Program-made: the position numbers and the translations under genes
Notes under the pieces: model-generated
The model's input: the letters and a program-made list of their open reading frames with translations, nothing else
The model's database searches: none
Told to the model about the DNA's origin: nothing
In this document: positions 45,138 to 54,375 of the stretch, in pieces
Numbering within the stretch: position 1 is the stretch's first letter
Layout: every line of letters starts with the position of its first letter
Origin: an uncultured Pseudoxanthomonas sp.
GTDB taxonomy: Bacteria > Pseudomonadota > Gammaproteobacteria > Xanthomonadales > Xanthomonadaceae
Assembly: GCA_946479745.1 (NCBI GenBank)
Contig: CAMLGZ010000001.1
Span: forward strand, 372,001-436,000
Direction of reading: 5' to 3'
Length of the DNA: 64,000 nt

Positions 45138-46160
45138 CTATTTCTCCGACTGGATCTGGTCGAACACGCCGCCCTCGGCGAAATGCTTGGCCTGGGCCTG
45201 CGCCCACGAACCGAATACCTGGTCGATGGTCACCAGTTCGACTTTCGGAAAGCGCGCGACGTCGGCCGGATCCGCATATTGGGGATAACGCGGACGATAG
45301 TAGTGCTTGGCCGCGATCTTCTGCCCTTCCGGCGAATACAGGTACTGAAGATACGCCTGCGCCACTTCGCGGGTGCCATGCTTGTCCACATTCTTGTCCA
45401 CCAGCGCCACCGGCGGCTCGGCCAGGATCGAAAGCTTGGGCACCACGATCTCGAACTTGTCCGGGCCCAATTCCTCGATCGACAGGAACGCCTCGTTCTC
45501 CCAGGCCAGCAGTACGTCGCCTATTCCGTTCTGCACGAAAGTGGTGGTGGAACCGCGCGCGCCGGTATCCAGCACAGGTACGTTGCGAAACAGCGCCCGC
45601 ACCATGTTGCGGGTCTTGGTCTCGTCGCCTTTGAAAATCTTCAGACCGTAGGCCCATGCGGCAAGATAGTTCCAGCGCGCGCCTCCGGAAGTCTTGGGAT
45701 TGGGCGTGATCACCGCGACGCCAGGCCGCAGCAGATCGGGCCAGTCCTTGATTTTCTTCGGGTTACCCTTGCGCACCAGGAACACGATGGTGGAAGTGTA
45801 CGGCGAACTGTTTTCGGGCAAACGCTTTTGCCAGTTGGCCGGGAACAACTTGGCGCGCTGGGCGATGGAATCCACGTCGTAGGCCAGGGCCAGTGTCACC
45901 ACGTCGGCCTCCAGGCCATCGATCACCGCACGCGCCTGTTTTCCGGAGCCGCCGTGCGAGGTTTCGATTTCGACCTTCTGCCCTTTCTTCTGCTGCCAGT
46001 CCTTGGCGAAGGCGGCGTTGAAGTCGCGATAAAGCTCGCGGGTGGGATCGTAGGAAACATTGAGCAGCTTCACGTCCTTGGCGAACGCGCCTGCGGCGAT
46101 AGTCAGGCCGAAGGCGAGCAGCAAGGTCCGGAGAGGCATTGGGATCGAAGAGAGTTTCAT
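45138..46160 (-). CDS. sbp: periplasmic sulfate-binding protein
   Basis: A 340-residue secreted binding protein (signal [16 protein letters not shown]) that captures sulfate and delivers it to CysTWA. Landmarks are [74 protein letters not shown] (sulfate-contacting loop), [20 protein letters not shown] and YLYSPEGQ. It is the second gene of a porin-sbp-cysT-cysW-cysA run. Probably induced by CysB under sulfur starvation, though no CysB site is identified. Confidence 0.95.
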   Translation of the reverse strand: MKLSSIPMPLRTLLLAFGLTIAAGAFAKDVKLLNVSYDPTRELYRDFNAAFAKDWQQKKGQKVEIETSHGGSGKQARAVIDGLEADVVTLALAYDVDSIAQRAKLFPANWQKRLPENSSPYTSTIVFLVRKGNPKKIKDWPDLLRPGVAVITPNPKTSGGARWNYLAAWAYGLKIFKGDETKTRNMVRALFRNVPVLDTGARGSTTTFVQNGIGDVLLAWENEAFLSIEELGPDKFEIVVPKLSILAEPPVALVDKNVDKHGTREVAQAYLQYLYSPEGQKIAAKHYYRPRYPQYADPADVARFPKVELVTIDQVFGSWAQAQAKHFAEGGVFDQIQSEK

Positions 46161-46179
46161 GGGATTGGCTCCGGTTTTC

Positions 46180-47634
46180 TCAGAAGGCTACTTGCAGGCG
46201 TGTGAATACGGCTTTCTCGTCTTCGCGATCGGCGCCACCGGCCGCGCCGCCCTCGAAGCTGGTGTGCAGATAATTCAACACCAGTTTCAGATTGCTGTTG
46301 AGATACCAGTTCAAGCCCACAGTCCAGGAAGACGCTTCGCTTGCGGAGACTGCGGGATCGGCGAACAACGGAAAGGCGTCGTCGTCCACTTCCAGAACAC
46401 CATACCGGCCGACCAGCTCGAATGCACCCCATCCGTCTTTTCCGGGATTGAACGGACTCGAGGGCTTGACCACACCCCGGTAACTGGCGTCCTCGCCGGT
46501 AAGCACATAACTTGCGGTCGCCTGCCAGGCTTTGTTCGACAGCTCTTCGCGCACTCCGCCGATGCTGACCTCTTGCTTGGAGACAATGTACTCGGCAAGC
46601 AGTCCGAATGCATTGCGATAGTAATAACCCTGCGGGGAAATGCGGCTCTGCTGCCCATCGGCCAACGCCGCGGAACGATAGTTGAAGAACTGCACCTGAC
46701 CGGGCGTGCGATAACGCGGCAGGAAATTATTTCCGCTGCCCTGTTTATCGCCCACGCTGGCGCCAATGCCGAAGCCCAGGCCGGACAGCGCGTTGGCGTC
46801 GTTCTTGAACGGTTCGAAGAACACGCGCCCCGCATACTCGAACTCATTGTCGGGATTGGTGGTGACCGCATCGCGGCCGTCTACGGTGCCGTTGAACACG
46901 CCGATCGCGTAGCCGAAGCGGCCTTCGGCTACGTCGCCCTGCAGCTGTACGCCTATGTCGCGATTGGGCGCCAGCTCGCTGGGCAGCGCGCGCTCCACGT
47001 CCGACAGCGCCGACGAAGACTGCAGCCGCTCCAGTCCCACCGGCGAGGTGAACTTGCCCGCGCGCACGGTGTAGGCGGGATCGAAGCGAAGATCCACGTA
47101 AGCATCGACGATGCTGGCGCTGTCGCCGGCGAATTCGGGCGTGAAACGGAAGCCCACCAGCTTGCCAAGCGAACCTTCGATGATCGGCCGCGCAGTGCGC
47201 AACAGGAAGGTGTCGTTGTTGCCCGCGGGCACTCCATCCAGGAAGAAGCGGCCGTCGCCTTGCAGCAAACCACGGATCTTGATTTCGTAGTCACCATTGG
47301 CCGACTTGAAGGAAGCACCCTTGTCGTTGACCGCGATCACTGGCGCTTCCTTGGCCTTGGCCGTCTGCTCCTCCTGCTGCAGTTCCAGCCTGCGTTCCAG
47401 GATGCGCAGACGCTGGTCCAGATCGGCCAGCCCCGGCTCGGCCGCCGGCGCCCCTTCCACCGCATCGGCCGGCGTCCCGCTTATGCGGCGCTCCAGTGCT
47501 TCCAGGCGTTGTTGCAACTGCTCCACGGTGAGCTTTTCCTGCGCCGAGGCGGGAACGGCCAAAGCACAAGCCAGCGCGCCCACCCACCATGCGCCTTTGA
47601 CCCTGGCCCTGCTTCGCTCCGTTCCTGTTTTCAC
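46180..47634 (-). CDS. outer-membrane porin (OprP/OprO-type), linked to sulfate import
   Basis: A 484-residue porin: signal peptide ([17 protein letters not shown]), a coiled-coil trimerisation helix ([32 protein letters not shown]), then a 16-strand-type barrel with [36 protein letters not shown] and [19 protein letters not shown], ending VFTRLQVAF with terminal Phe. The fold is that of phosphate-selective porins; its position 20 bases before sbp suggests sulfate or sulfonate entry (inference). GTG 47634 is chosen for its AGGAAAG site; ATG 47688 is an alternative. Confidence 0.85.
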   Translation of the reverse strand: MKTGTERSRARVKGAWWVGALACALAVPASAQEKLTVEQLQQRLEALERRISGTPADAVEGAPAAEPGLADLDQRLRILERRLELQQEEQTAKAKEAPVIAVNDKGASFKSANGDYEIKIRGLLQGDGRFFLDGVPAGNNDTFLLRTARPIIEGSLGKLVGFRFTPEFAGDSASIVDAYVDLRFDPAYTVRAGKFTSPVGLERLQSSSALSDVERALPSELAPNRDIGVQLQGDVAEGRFGYAIGVFNGTVDGRDAVTTNPDNEFEYAGRVFFEPFKNDANALSGLGFGIGASVGDKQGSGNNFLPRYRTPGQVQFFNYRSAALADGQQSRISPQGYYYRNAFGLLAEYIVSKQEVSIGGVREELSNKAWQATASYVLTGEDASYRGVVKPSSPFNPGKDGWGAFELVGRYGVLEVDDDAFPLFADPAVSASEASSWTVGLNWYLNSNLKLVLNYLHTSFEGGAAGGADREDEKAVFTRLQVAF

Positions 47635-47812
47635 GGCAGACTTTCCTGAATAGGCCTTTCGGCTGGAAAGCAGATGCTGCGCATGCACATTGCTCAGGAG
47701 AAATGAATTAAGGCATGCGGCTTATGTCGGATCGGCATGACGCCGCTACTCTCGGGTCAGGCTTACGCGACGAATTGTTAAACTGGCGCTCTTTCCCGAA
47801 GCGCAAGACGCC

Positions 47813-49027
47813 ATGTCCGACTCGCAGACCCAGCCCGCTCTAACCCAGCACTACGTTGCCGAACTGGACGCCATCCGCGCCCAAGGCCTGTTCAAGGCCG
47901 AGCGTGTCATCACCAGCCCCCAATCCGCCGAGATCGAGCTGGCCGATGGCCGCAAGGTGCTCAATTTCTGCGCCAACAACTATCTGGGCCTGGCCGACCA
48001 CCCGCACATCATCCAGGCGGCCAAGGAGGCGCTGGATACGCATGGCTTCGGAATGGCCAGCGTGCGCTTCATCTGCGGCACCCAGGATCTGCACAAGCAA
48101 CTGGAGGCGAAAATCGCCGAATTCTTCGGCACCGAGGACACCCTCCTCTACGCCGCCTGCTTCGATGCCAACGGCGGCCTATTCGAACCGCTGCTGAGCG
48201 AAAACGACGCAGTGATCTCCGATGCGCTCAACCACGCCTCGATCATCGATGGCGTGCGCCTGTGCAAGGCCAAGCGTTTCCGCTATGCCAACTGCGACAT
48301 GACCGACCTGGAAGCGCAGTTGCAGGCCGCCGAGGCGGCGGGCTGCAAGACCAAACTGATCACTACCGATGGCGTGTTCTCCATGGACGGCTTCATCGCG
48401 CCGCTGGACGAAATCACGGCGTTGGCGAAGAAGTACGGCGCGCTGGTGCATATCGACGAATGCCATGCCACCGGTTTTCTCGGCGCCACCGGGCGCGGTT
48501 CGGCCGAGGTCAAGGGCGTGCTGGACCGCATCGACATCATCACCGGTACGCTGGGCAAGGCCATGGGCGGCGCGTTGGGCGGATTCACCACTGCGAAGAA
48601 GGAAGTAATCGAACTGTTGCGCCAGCGTTCGCGTCCTTATCTGTTCTCCAACTCGCTGCCCCCGCACGTGGTCGCCGCCGGTATCAAGGCCTTCGACATG
48701 CTTTCTTCGGCAGGCGAGCTGCGCGAAAGACTGGCGGACAACACCCGCTATTTCCGCGAGAAGATGACTGCCGCCGGTTTCGACATCCGCCCGGGCGTGC
48801 ACCCCATCAGCCCGGTAATGTTGTACGACGCGCCGCTGGCGCAGCGTTTCGCCGAGCGGCTGCTTGAAGAAGGCATTTATGCGATCGGCTTCTTCTTCCC
48901 GGTCGTGGCCAAGGGCCAGGCCCGCATCCGCACGCAAATGAGCGCCGCGCATACGCGCGAACATCTGGATCGGGCGATCGGTGCCTTCATCCTGATCGGG
49001 CGCGAACTGGGCGTTATCAAGAACTGA
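47813..49027 (+). CDS. kbl: glycine C-acetyltransferase (2-amino-3-ketobutyrate CoA ligase)
   Basis: PLP enzyme that splits 2-amino-3-oxobutyrate with CoA into glycine and acetyl-CoA, completing threonine degradation with Tdh. The 404-residue protein shows [72 protein letters not shown] and [16 protein letters not shown], where Lys binds PLP. It is monocistronic here, opposite the porin gene, and ends before a GTAG REP element. Confidence 0.97.
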   Translation: MSDSQTQPALTQHYVAELDAIRAQGLFKAERVITSPQSAEIELADGRKVLNFCANNYLGLADHPHIIQAAKEALDTHGFGMASVRFICGTQDLHKQLEAKIAEFFGTEDTLLYAACFDANGGLFEPLLSENDAVISDALNHASIIDGVRLCKAKRFRYANCDMTDLEAQLQAAEAAGCKTKLITTDGVFSMDGFIAPLDEITALAKKYGALVHIDECHATGFLGATGRGSAEVKGVLDRIDIITGTLGKAMGGALGGFTTAKKEVIELLRQRSRPYLFSNSLPPHVVAAGIKAFDMLSSAGELRERLADNTRYFREKMTAAGFDIRPGVHPISPVMLYDAPLAQRFAERLLEEGIYAIGFFFPVVAKGQARIRTQMSAAHTREHLDRAIGAFILIGRELGVIKN

Positions 49028-49045
49028 TAGACGTAAAAATCAGCC

Positions 49046-49114
49046 GTAGGAGCGACGTGAGTCGCGAAACCAAGAACATTGATGCTAAGGTTTCGCGACT
49101 TACGTCGCTCCTAC
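49046..49114. repeat. GTAG-type REP inverted pair
   Basis: Arms 49046-49070 (GTAGGAGCGACGTGAGTCGC...) and 49090-49114 (complement with one change), spacer 19 bases. The TAG of the right arm, read leftward, is the stop codon of the pseudouridine synthase gene. Confidence 0.9.
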
Positions 49115-49875
49115 GACAATGATGATGCAGGCGATAGCGCGGCGGCCTCTTCCGGCGACAGATTGCGCCATTGTCCTTTCGGCAATTCGCCCAGGGCCAG
49201 CTCACCGATAGCCGTGCGGATCAAACGCAACACGCCGATATCGAATTCGGCCAACAAGCGTCGTATCTGCCGATTGCGGCCTTCGTCCAAAACGATTTCG
49301 AGCCAAGCGTTTTTCTCGCCATGGCGCAGCATCCGCACGGACTTCGCACGCAGAGTTTCCCCTTCCATCGTCACGCCCGCCGACAATTGCGCGAGCAGCA
49401 CCGCGTCGGGAATACGGTCGACCTGCACGTGGTAGGTCTTGTCCGGCCCGGTTTCCGGATCGGTGATGGACGCAGCCCATTCGGGATCGTTGCTGAAGAG
49501 CAGCAGCCCTTCGCTGGCCTTGTCCAGGCGGCCGACAGGCGCGATCCAGCCCAGGCCGGCGCCATCGAAGCATCGGTAAACCGTATCGCGGCCCTGCTCG
49601 TCCTTCGCCGTGGTCACCAGTCCGCGCGGTTTATTGAGCGCCAGATAATGGCGCGGGCCCTGGCCGATTTCCGCGCCGTCCACGGCGATGCGATGCAGGC
49701 CGCGGATCACTGGAAACTCCGCGTCCCTGACCACTCGTCCATCCACCGATACCCGACCAGCCGATATCCAGGCCGCGGCTTCGGTACGGGAGCAGACCCC
49801 AAGTTTGGATAGCGAGCGCGCAAGCCCGTGCCTTGCGCCCGGTTTTGGCTTGGAAGTATTCGCGGAGGAAGCCAC
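49111..49875 (-). CDS. RsuA/RluE-family rRNA pseudouridine synthase
   Basis: A 254-residue enzyme converting a specific rRNA uridine to pseudouridine. An N-terminal S4 RNA-binding domain (ARSLSKLGVCSRTEAAAWIS, GRVSVDGRVV) precedes the catalytic domain with YLALNKPRGLVTT, VGRLDKASEGLLLFSND (catalytic Asp), KTYHVQV and DEGRNRQIRRLLAEFD. Exact target (16S U516 or 23S site) cannot be fixed. A GTG start at 49875 is the only one that keeps the S4 domain whole. The stop is supplied by a REP element. Confidence 0.9.
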   Translation of the reverse strand: MASSANTSKPKPGARHGLARSLSKLGVCSRTEAAAWISAGRVSVDGRVVRDAEFPVIRGLHRIAVDGAEIGQGPRHYLALNKPRGLVTTAKDEQGRDTVYRCFDGAGLGWIAPVGRLDKASEGLLLFSNDPEWAASITDPETGPDKTYHVQVDRIPDAVLLAQLSAGVTMEGETLRAKSVRMLRHGEKNAWLEIVLDEGRNRQIRRLLAEFDIGVLRLIRTAIGELALGELPKGQWRNLSPEEAAALSPASSLS

Positions 49876-49919
49876 GGACTACAGAGCACGCACCGCGCCG
49901 AACGCGGCGGAGCGACTGA

Positions 49920-50420
49920 TTACTTCTTTTTTACCGGCTCGGCAGCCGGAGCAACGACCGGTGCGGGTGTAGCCGCAGGCAGCGGACCCTTGACCACGCG
50001 CACGCCGCGCGACTTCATCCAGGCATCGAATTCATCGGCGGTCATGCGCTTGCCGTTCTGGGTCATGTCGAAACGCCAGGGCGTGTTGTCGAAGGCCGTC
50101 TTCGGTTTATAGGCCGCTGGATCGTTGGGATTTGCAACGCCCTGCGCAGGCATCGCCATCGCGACGTTCTGGCAGGCCTGCACCCGCAACCGCAGCAGCA
50201 CGCGATCGACCGACTGCGCTTCGTCGTAGGCATGCACCAGGACGCCGCTGGGCGCGCCCAGCGGTGTGGTGTTGGTGGCCAGTTCCGCGGCGACGGGCGC
50301 CAGCAAGGTTTGCCCCGAGGACAGCGGTGGCGATATGGCGCCCGCCGTGCAATTGGGCAGTGCGTTGGCGCCTGGAATCGCGGCGAAGGCAAACAGGCTG
50401 GAGACAACGAAGCGGCGCAT
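49920..50420 (-). CDS. secreted protein of unknown function
   Basis: A 166-residue protein with signal peptide (FVVSSLFAFAAIPGANA) and two Cys (LPNCTAGA, VQACQNVA), a likely disulfide. A region with FDMTQNGKRMTADEFDAWMK follows, then a Pro/Ala-rich tail ending in Lys (AAEPVKKK). The middle, VDRVLLRLRVQACQNVAMAM, is predicted helical or beta. I recognise no family. It precedes the pseudouridine synthase gene by 44 bases in the same direction and might be co-transcribed. Confidence 0.65.
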   Translation of the reverse strand: MRRFVVSSLFAFAAIPGANALPNCTAGAISPPLSSGQTLLAPVAAELATNTTPLGAPSGVLVHAYDEAQSVDRVLLRLRVQACQNVAMAMPAQGVANPNDPAAYKPKTAFDNTPWRFDMTQNGKRMTADEFDAWMKSRGVRVVKGPLPAATPAPVVAPAAEPVKKK

Positions 50421-50586
50421 TGGAAAACCCGGCGTTAGACAGGGCCTGAGTGTAGGAAGCGCGGCAGCTAATATCAAGGAAAACTCCTGCTCTCCGCAGC
50501 TCCCAGTCTGCAGCTGCTACCCACCGCCCGCAGCATCGCGGAGAAACATCAGGAGAAGTCGCGCGACGGTTTTCGCACGCGCAAAA

Positions 50587-50613
50587 AGAAGCCCGGCGCT
50601 AGGCCGGGCTTCT
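50587..50613 (-). terminator. intrinsic terminator of ompA-like gene
   Basis: Read leftward, stem AGAAGCCCGGC / GCCGGGCTTCT followed by TTTTT. It lies 25 bases beyond the stop of the abundant OmpA-type gene. Confidence 0.85.
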
Positions 50614-50637
50614 GGTCTTGCTTGAACCTGCGTCCGA

Positions 50638-51774
50638 TCAGTTCTGGACGTTCAGCTCGGTGCGGCGGTTCTTCTCGCTCTTGCAAGCCGGGAAGGCCTG
50701 GCCCAGGTCTTCCAGCGGACGGCTTTCGCCGTAGCCGATCGGACCCACCAGACGGCCGGCGTCGACGCCGTTCGTGGTCAGGTAGTCGTACACAGCCTTG
50801 GCGCGACGCTCGGACAGGCTCTGGTTGTACGCGTCCTTACCGCACTGGTCGGTATGGCCGGCGACTTCAACGCGCAGATCCGGGTAACGCTTCAGGATTT
50901 CGGTGGCTTCGCTCAGGATCGCGACTGCATCGGGACGCAGGGTCGACTTGTCGAAGTTGAAGTTAACGCCCTTCAGGTCGATCGCCACGGCAACCGGGCA
51001 GCCGTCCGGACCGATGGTCTGGCCAGCCTGCGAACCGGGGCACTTGTCGTTGCAGTTGTTGACGCCGTCGCCGTCGTCATCCAGGTCCGCGCAGTTCGGA
51101 GCGACTTCCGGAGCAGGCGCAACCGCAGCCGTCGGCGCCGGGCCGAGCGGGATCACGACACCGACCGAAGCCAGGATGTCGCCGAAGTAGCTCTCTTCCT
51201 GCTGGTGCGGGTAACCGCCCCAGTCCGGGCCGCCTTCGGCTGCGACGCTGCTGTCGTCGAAGTCGAAACGCATGGCCAGTTCGGCACGCACCGCGATGCG
51301 CTTGTCGAACGAGGTCTGGATGCCCGCGCCGAGCTTGGCGGCCAGGTTGCCGTCCTTGCGGTCAAGCGGCGACTCCGTACCACTGGTCGGAACATACTCT
51401 TCTTCCGAACGCTGGTAGCCCAGGCCGGCGACGACGTAGGGGTTCCAGCCGCGGCCTTCGGAGATGAAGTGGCGACGCAGATCCAGCGACACGCCGTACT
51501 GGCTCCAGTTCAGGTCGTCGTTCGCGCCGGCGATGCCGCCGTCGAAGCTCGGGTTCTGATAGTTCAACTCACCGTCCAAGGACCAGTTCGGGCTGATGAA
51601 CTTGCCCAGGCCCAGGGTGACGAACGGGGTGTTTTCGGTACGACGATCGTCGTCCTGCATGTTGTAACCGGCCGAACCGGTGAGGTACCAACGGTCATCG
51701 AACTCCTGAGCGGAAGCGGCCTGCGCCCAGCTCAGACCGGCCAGCATTGCGGCACAGAGAAGTTTCTTGTTCAT
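50638..51774 (-). CDS. OmpA family outer-membrane protein
   Basis: A 378-residue major outer-membrane protein. Signal peptide (LLCAAMLAGLSWAQAASAQ), an eight-strand barrel (FDDRWYLTGSAGYNMQ ... YFGDILASVGVVIPLG), a short thrombospondin-type calcium repeat (DLDDDGDGVNNCNDKCPGS), and a C-terminal OmpA peptidoglycan-binding domain (NFNFDKSTLRPDAVAILSEA, VAGHTDQCGKDAYNQSLSER, RRTELNVQN). It tethers the outer membrane to the wall. It is followed by a strong terminator; GGAG lies before the ATG. Confidence 0.93.
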   Translation of the reverse strand: MNKKLLCAAMLAGLSWAQAASAQEFDDRWYLTGSAGYNMQDDDRRTENTPFVTLGLGKFISPNWSLDGELNYQNPSFDGGIAGANDDLNWSQYGVSLDLRRHFISEGRGWNPYVVAGLGYQRSEEEYVPTSGTESPLDRKDGNLAAKLGAGIQTSFDKRIAVRAELAMRFDFDDSSVAAEGGPDWGGYPHQQEESYFGDILASVGVVIPLGPAPTAAVAPAPEVAPNCADLDDDGDGVNNCNDKCPGSQAGQTIGPDGCPVAVAIDLKGVNFNFDKSTLRPDAVAILSEATEILKRYPDLRVEVAGHTDQCGKDAYNQSLSERRAKAVYDYLTTNGVDAGRLVGPIGYGESRPLEDLGQAFPACKSEKNRRTELNVQN

Positions 51775-51960
51775 TTGCAGCTCCTTAAAAAAAATCAGAT
51801 GTAAGAAAAACCGGAGTACTTCGTTAAACGGTCCAACTTTTTAGGTTGTTCAGACGGCCATGTCTGCACGCCATCTCTCGCAGATTATGCGTGTCCATGT
51901 GAAGGCTGTGTTAACGGTACCATAACAAGTCAGTCAGGCCAAACGCACTATCTCATAACT
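51775..51960. other. AT-rich leader and promoter region of the ompA-like gene
   Basis: About 185 bases upstream of a probably highly expressed leftward gene and downstream of the prpD stop. It is AT-richer than its surroundings and carries a long A/T run (TTAAAAAAAATCAG on the plus strand) next to the ribosome site. Candidate boxes are ambiguous, so none is assigned. Confidence 0.4.
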
Positions 51961-53424
51961 CTAGGGACGATACATGTTCATGAACGTATCGACCGGGAGA
52001 GCATCGAAACGCGAGGGATCGTCCGCCAGGGCCATGATCCGATCCACTTGCGCCGCCGCCAGATGGGCGTTCAGGGCCGCCTCGCATTTGGCCATCAGCA
52101 ATGGGATGCCCTCGGCCCGGCGCTTGCGGTGGCCGATGGGGAAATCGACCGAAATCCGGTCCGAGCAGCCGCCGTCCTTGAAGAACACCTGCACGGAGTT
52201 GCCGATGTAGCGTTTGCCAGGGTCGAAGTAGTCCCGGGTGAACTGTGGGTTCTCCCTGACCTCCATCAAACCGCGCAGGGCATCGATGCGCGGGTCGGCG
52301 GCGACGGCGTCGGTGTAGTCGTCGGCGGTCAGGCGGCCGAAGATCAAGGGCACGGCCACCATGTACTGCAGGCAGTGATCGCGGTCGGCGTAATTGGCCA
52401 GCGGGCCGGTCTTGTCGATGATGCGGACGCCCGCTTGCTGGGTTTCCAGCAGGATCTTTTCGATCTCGCCGATCCGGTCCTTGACCTGCGGATGCAGGGC
52501 CATGGCGCACTCGACCGCGGTCTGGGCGTGGAACTCGGCCGGAAAGCTGATCTTGAACAGCACGTTTTCCATGACATAGCTGCCGAACGGGCGTTCGAAC
52601 CGGAACTCCTCGCCTTTGAAGGCGATGTCGTAGAAGCCCCATGTCTTCGCGCTCAGAGCACTGGGATAGCCGGTCTCGCCGTTCACCGCATTGAGCGCGT
52701 GGATGACCGCACGGCGGCAGGCGTCGCCCGCGGCCCAGCTCTTGCGGGGGCCGGTGTTGGGGGCGTGGCGATAAGTACGCAGCGTACCGTTGTCGATCCA
52801 GCTATGCGAAATCGCGTTGACGATCTGTTCCTTGCAGCCGCCCAGCATATGTGTGGCCAGGGCGGTGGAAGCGAGCCTGACCAGGATCACATGGTCCAGC
52901 CCCACCCGGTTGAACGAGTTCTGCAGCGCATAGACACCCTGGATTTCATGGGCCTTGATCGCTGCGGTCAGCACATCGCACATGGTCAGCGGCTTGCTGC
53001 CTTCGCGGCCGGCCTTGCGGCTGAGGTAGTCGGCTACCGATAGCAGGGCACCCAGATTGTCGGAGGGGTGGCCCCACTCGGCCGCCAGCCAGGTGTCGTT
53101 GAAGTCCAGCCAGCGGATCTGCGTGCCGATGGCGAAGGCGGCCTGCACGGGATCGAGTTCGTGGCCGGTGCCGGGAATGCGCACGCCGCCCGGCATCGTC
53201 GCGCCGGGGACCACGGGGCCCAGATGCTTCACGCACTCAGGGAACTTCATCGCCAGCATCGCGCAGGCCAGGGAGTCCAGCAGCATGTAGCGCGCGGTGT
53301 CGTAGGCCTGTTGCGAATCGATCCGGTAGTCCACTACGTAGTCGGCGATATCCACCATGGCCCGGTCGGGAGGCGGGCGCGCGGCGGAGCGGAGCTCGTG
53401 CGGGGTCGTGCCGTGCGGAGTCAT
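51961..53424 (-). CDS. prpD: 2-methylcitrate dehydratase
   Basis: MmgE/PrpD-family enzyme that dehydrates 2-methylcitrate in propionate breakdown. The 487-residue protein matches E. coli PrpD closely in length and landmarks: VDIADYVVDYRIDSQQAYDT, RWLDFNDTWLAAEWGHPSDN, IQGVYALQNSFNRVGLDHVI, HSWIDNGTLRTYRHAPNTGP, RKSWAAGDACRRAV, FPAEFHAQTAVECA and VDFPIGHRKRR. ATG 53424 is used; a longer frame upstream has no family similarity. prpB and prpC are not in the window, so the pathway is split or completed elsewhere. Confidence 0.94.
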   Translation of the reverse strand: MTPHGTTPHELRSAARPPPDRAMVDIADYVVDYRIDSQQAYDTARYMLLDSLACAMLAMKFPECVKHLGPVVPGATMPGGVRIPGTGHELDPVQAAFAIGTQIRWLDFNDTWLAAEWGHPSDNLGALLSVADYLSRKAGREGSKPLTMCDVLTAAIKAHEIQGVYALQNSFNRVGLDHVILVRLASTALATHMLGGCKEQIVNAISHSWIDNGTLRTYRHAPNTGPRKSWAAGDACRRAVIHALNAVNGETGYPSALSAKTWGFYDIAFKGEEFRFERPFGSYVMENVLFKISFPAEFHAQTAVECAMALHPQVKDRIGEIEKILLETQQAGVRIIDKTGPLANYADRDHCLQYMVAVPLIFGRLTADDYTDAVAADPRIDALRGLMEVRENPQFTRDYFDPGKRYIGNSVQVFFKDGGCSDRISVDFPIGHRKRRAEGIPLLMAKCEAALNAHLAAAQVDRIMALADDPSRFDALPVDTFMNMYRP

Positions 53425-53580
53425 GCGATGTCCGGGAAGTGGTCCGCCTGCATTGTTCCAGACAGGTCCGTCAGCCCGCGTGTGCATGGCGCAAAGCAGC
53501 TCCGGCACGTTCATGGCTGCAACACACCGGCTTGGCCTTGGGCCTTGGCGCGATGCCCGCGCACCCCGATCCTGTGGACT

Positions 53581-54375
53581 ATGAAAACCACTCGCCTGCC
53601 CTCCCTGTTCCTGTCCCACGGCTCGCCGATGATGGCGCTGGAGGACTCGCCCACGGCCTGTTTCCTGGATGGATTGGGAAAGTCGCTGCCGCGTCCGCGC
53701 GCGGTGGTGGTCGCCTCGGCGCACTTCCTGGCCAGCGAACCGACCGTGACCTCCAACCTCGCGCCGGAAACCATCCACGACTTCGGTGGTTTTCCCAAGC
53801 CGCTGTACGACATCCAATACCCGGTCCACGGCGCACCGGCCCTGGCCGAGGAAATCGCCGCTCAATTGGCCGCAGCCGGATTCGAGGCGCGCGTGGATGA
53901 ACGCACCGGCATCGATCACGGCACCTGGGTGCCGCTTCGGCGCATGTATCCGCAAGCGGACATCCCCGTGGTGGCGTTGTCGGTGAATCCTTCCCGGCCG
54001 TCCACTTGGCACTACGAGCTCGGTTTGGCTCTGGCCCCGCTAAGCGGGCAAGGCGTACTGGTCATCGGCTCCGGGGGTTATTCGCACAATCTGCGTGAGC
54101 TGGACTGGCGGCATGAGGACGCGCCGGCTTACCCGTGGGTGCAGGCGTTCACCGATGCGCTCAGCGAGAAGTTGCTGGCCAAGGACCTGCAAGGCGCGCT
54201 CGATTGGGAAGCGCTGCCGCAAGCACACCGCAATCATCCGACCACCGAGCATCTGTTTCCGTTGTATGTGGCGCTGGGCGCTGGCGGCGTGGGCGCCGAT
54301 GCCACCCGGCTGCACCATGCGGTGCAGATGGGAGGCATGGCGATGGATGCGTTCGCTTTCAGTCGAGCCGACTAG
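53581..54375 (+). CDS. ygiD: 4,5-DOPA dioxygenase extradiol-like protein (LigB superfamily)
   Basis: A 264-residue class III ring-cleaving dioxygenase homologue. Metal ligands are the N-terminal His in LFLSHGSPM, His in GIDHGTWVPLRRMYP, with VVVASAHFLA also conserved; GSGGYSHNLREL and HRNHPTTEHLFPLYVALGA complete the family pattern. E. coli YgiD cleaves L-DOPA; the natural substrate here is unknown. Its stop shares the CTAG tetramer with the convergent LysR gene. Confidence 0.9.
   Translation: MKTTRLPSLFLSHGSPMMALEDSPTACFLDGLGKSLPRPRAVVVASAHFLASEPTVTSNLAPETIHDFGGFPKPLYDIQYPVHGAPALAEEIAAQLAAAGFEARVDERTGIDHGTWVPLRRMYPQADIPVVALSVNPSRPSTWHYELGLALAPLSGQGVLVIGSGGYSHNLRELDWRHEDAPAYPWVQAFTDALSEKLLAKDLQGALDWEALPQAHRNHPTTEHLFPLYVALGAGGVGADATRLHHAVQMGGMAMDAFAFSRAD

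Noticed and set aside
44278..45657. 459-residue leftward open frame overlapping cysT and sbp
   Set aside because: Alternative frame of the same strand; cysT and sbp motifs are in the other frames.
14618..49114. Possible CRISPR arrays suggested by repeated GTAGGAGC sequences
   Set aside because: Copies are isolated inverted pairs tens of kilobases apart, not regularly spaced direct repeats, and no cas genes are present.
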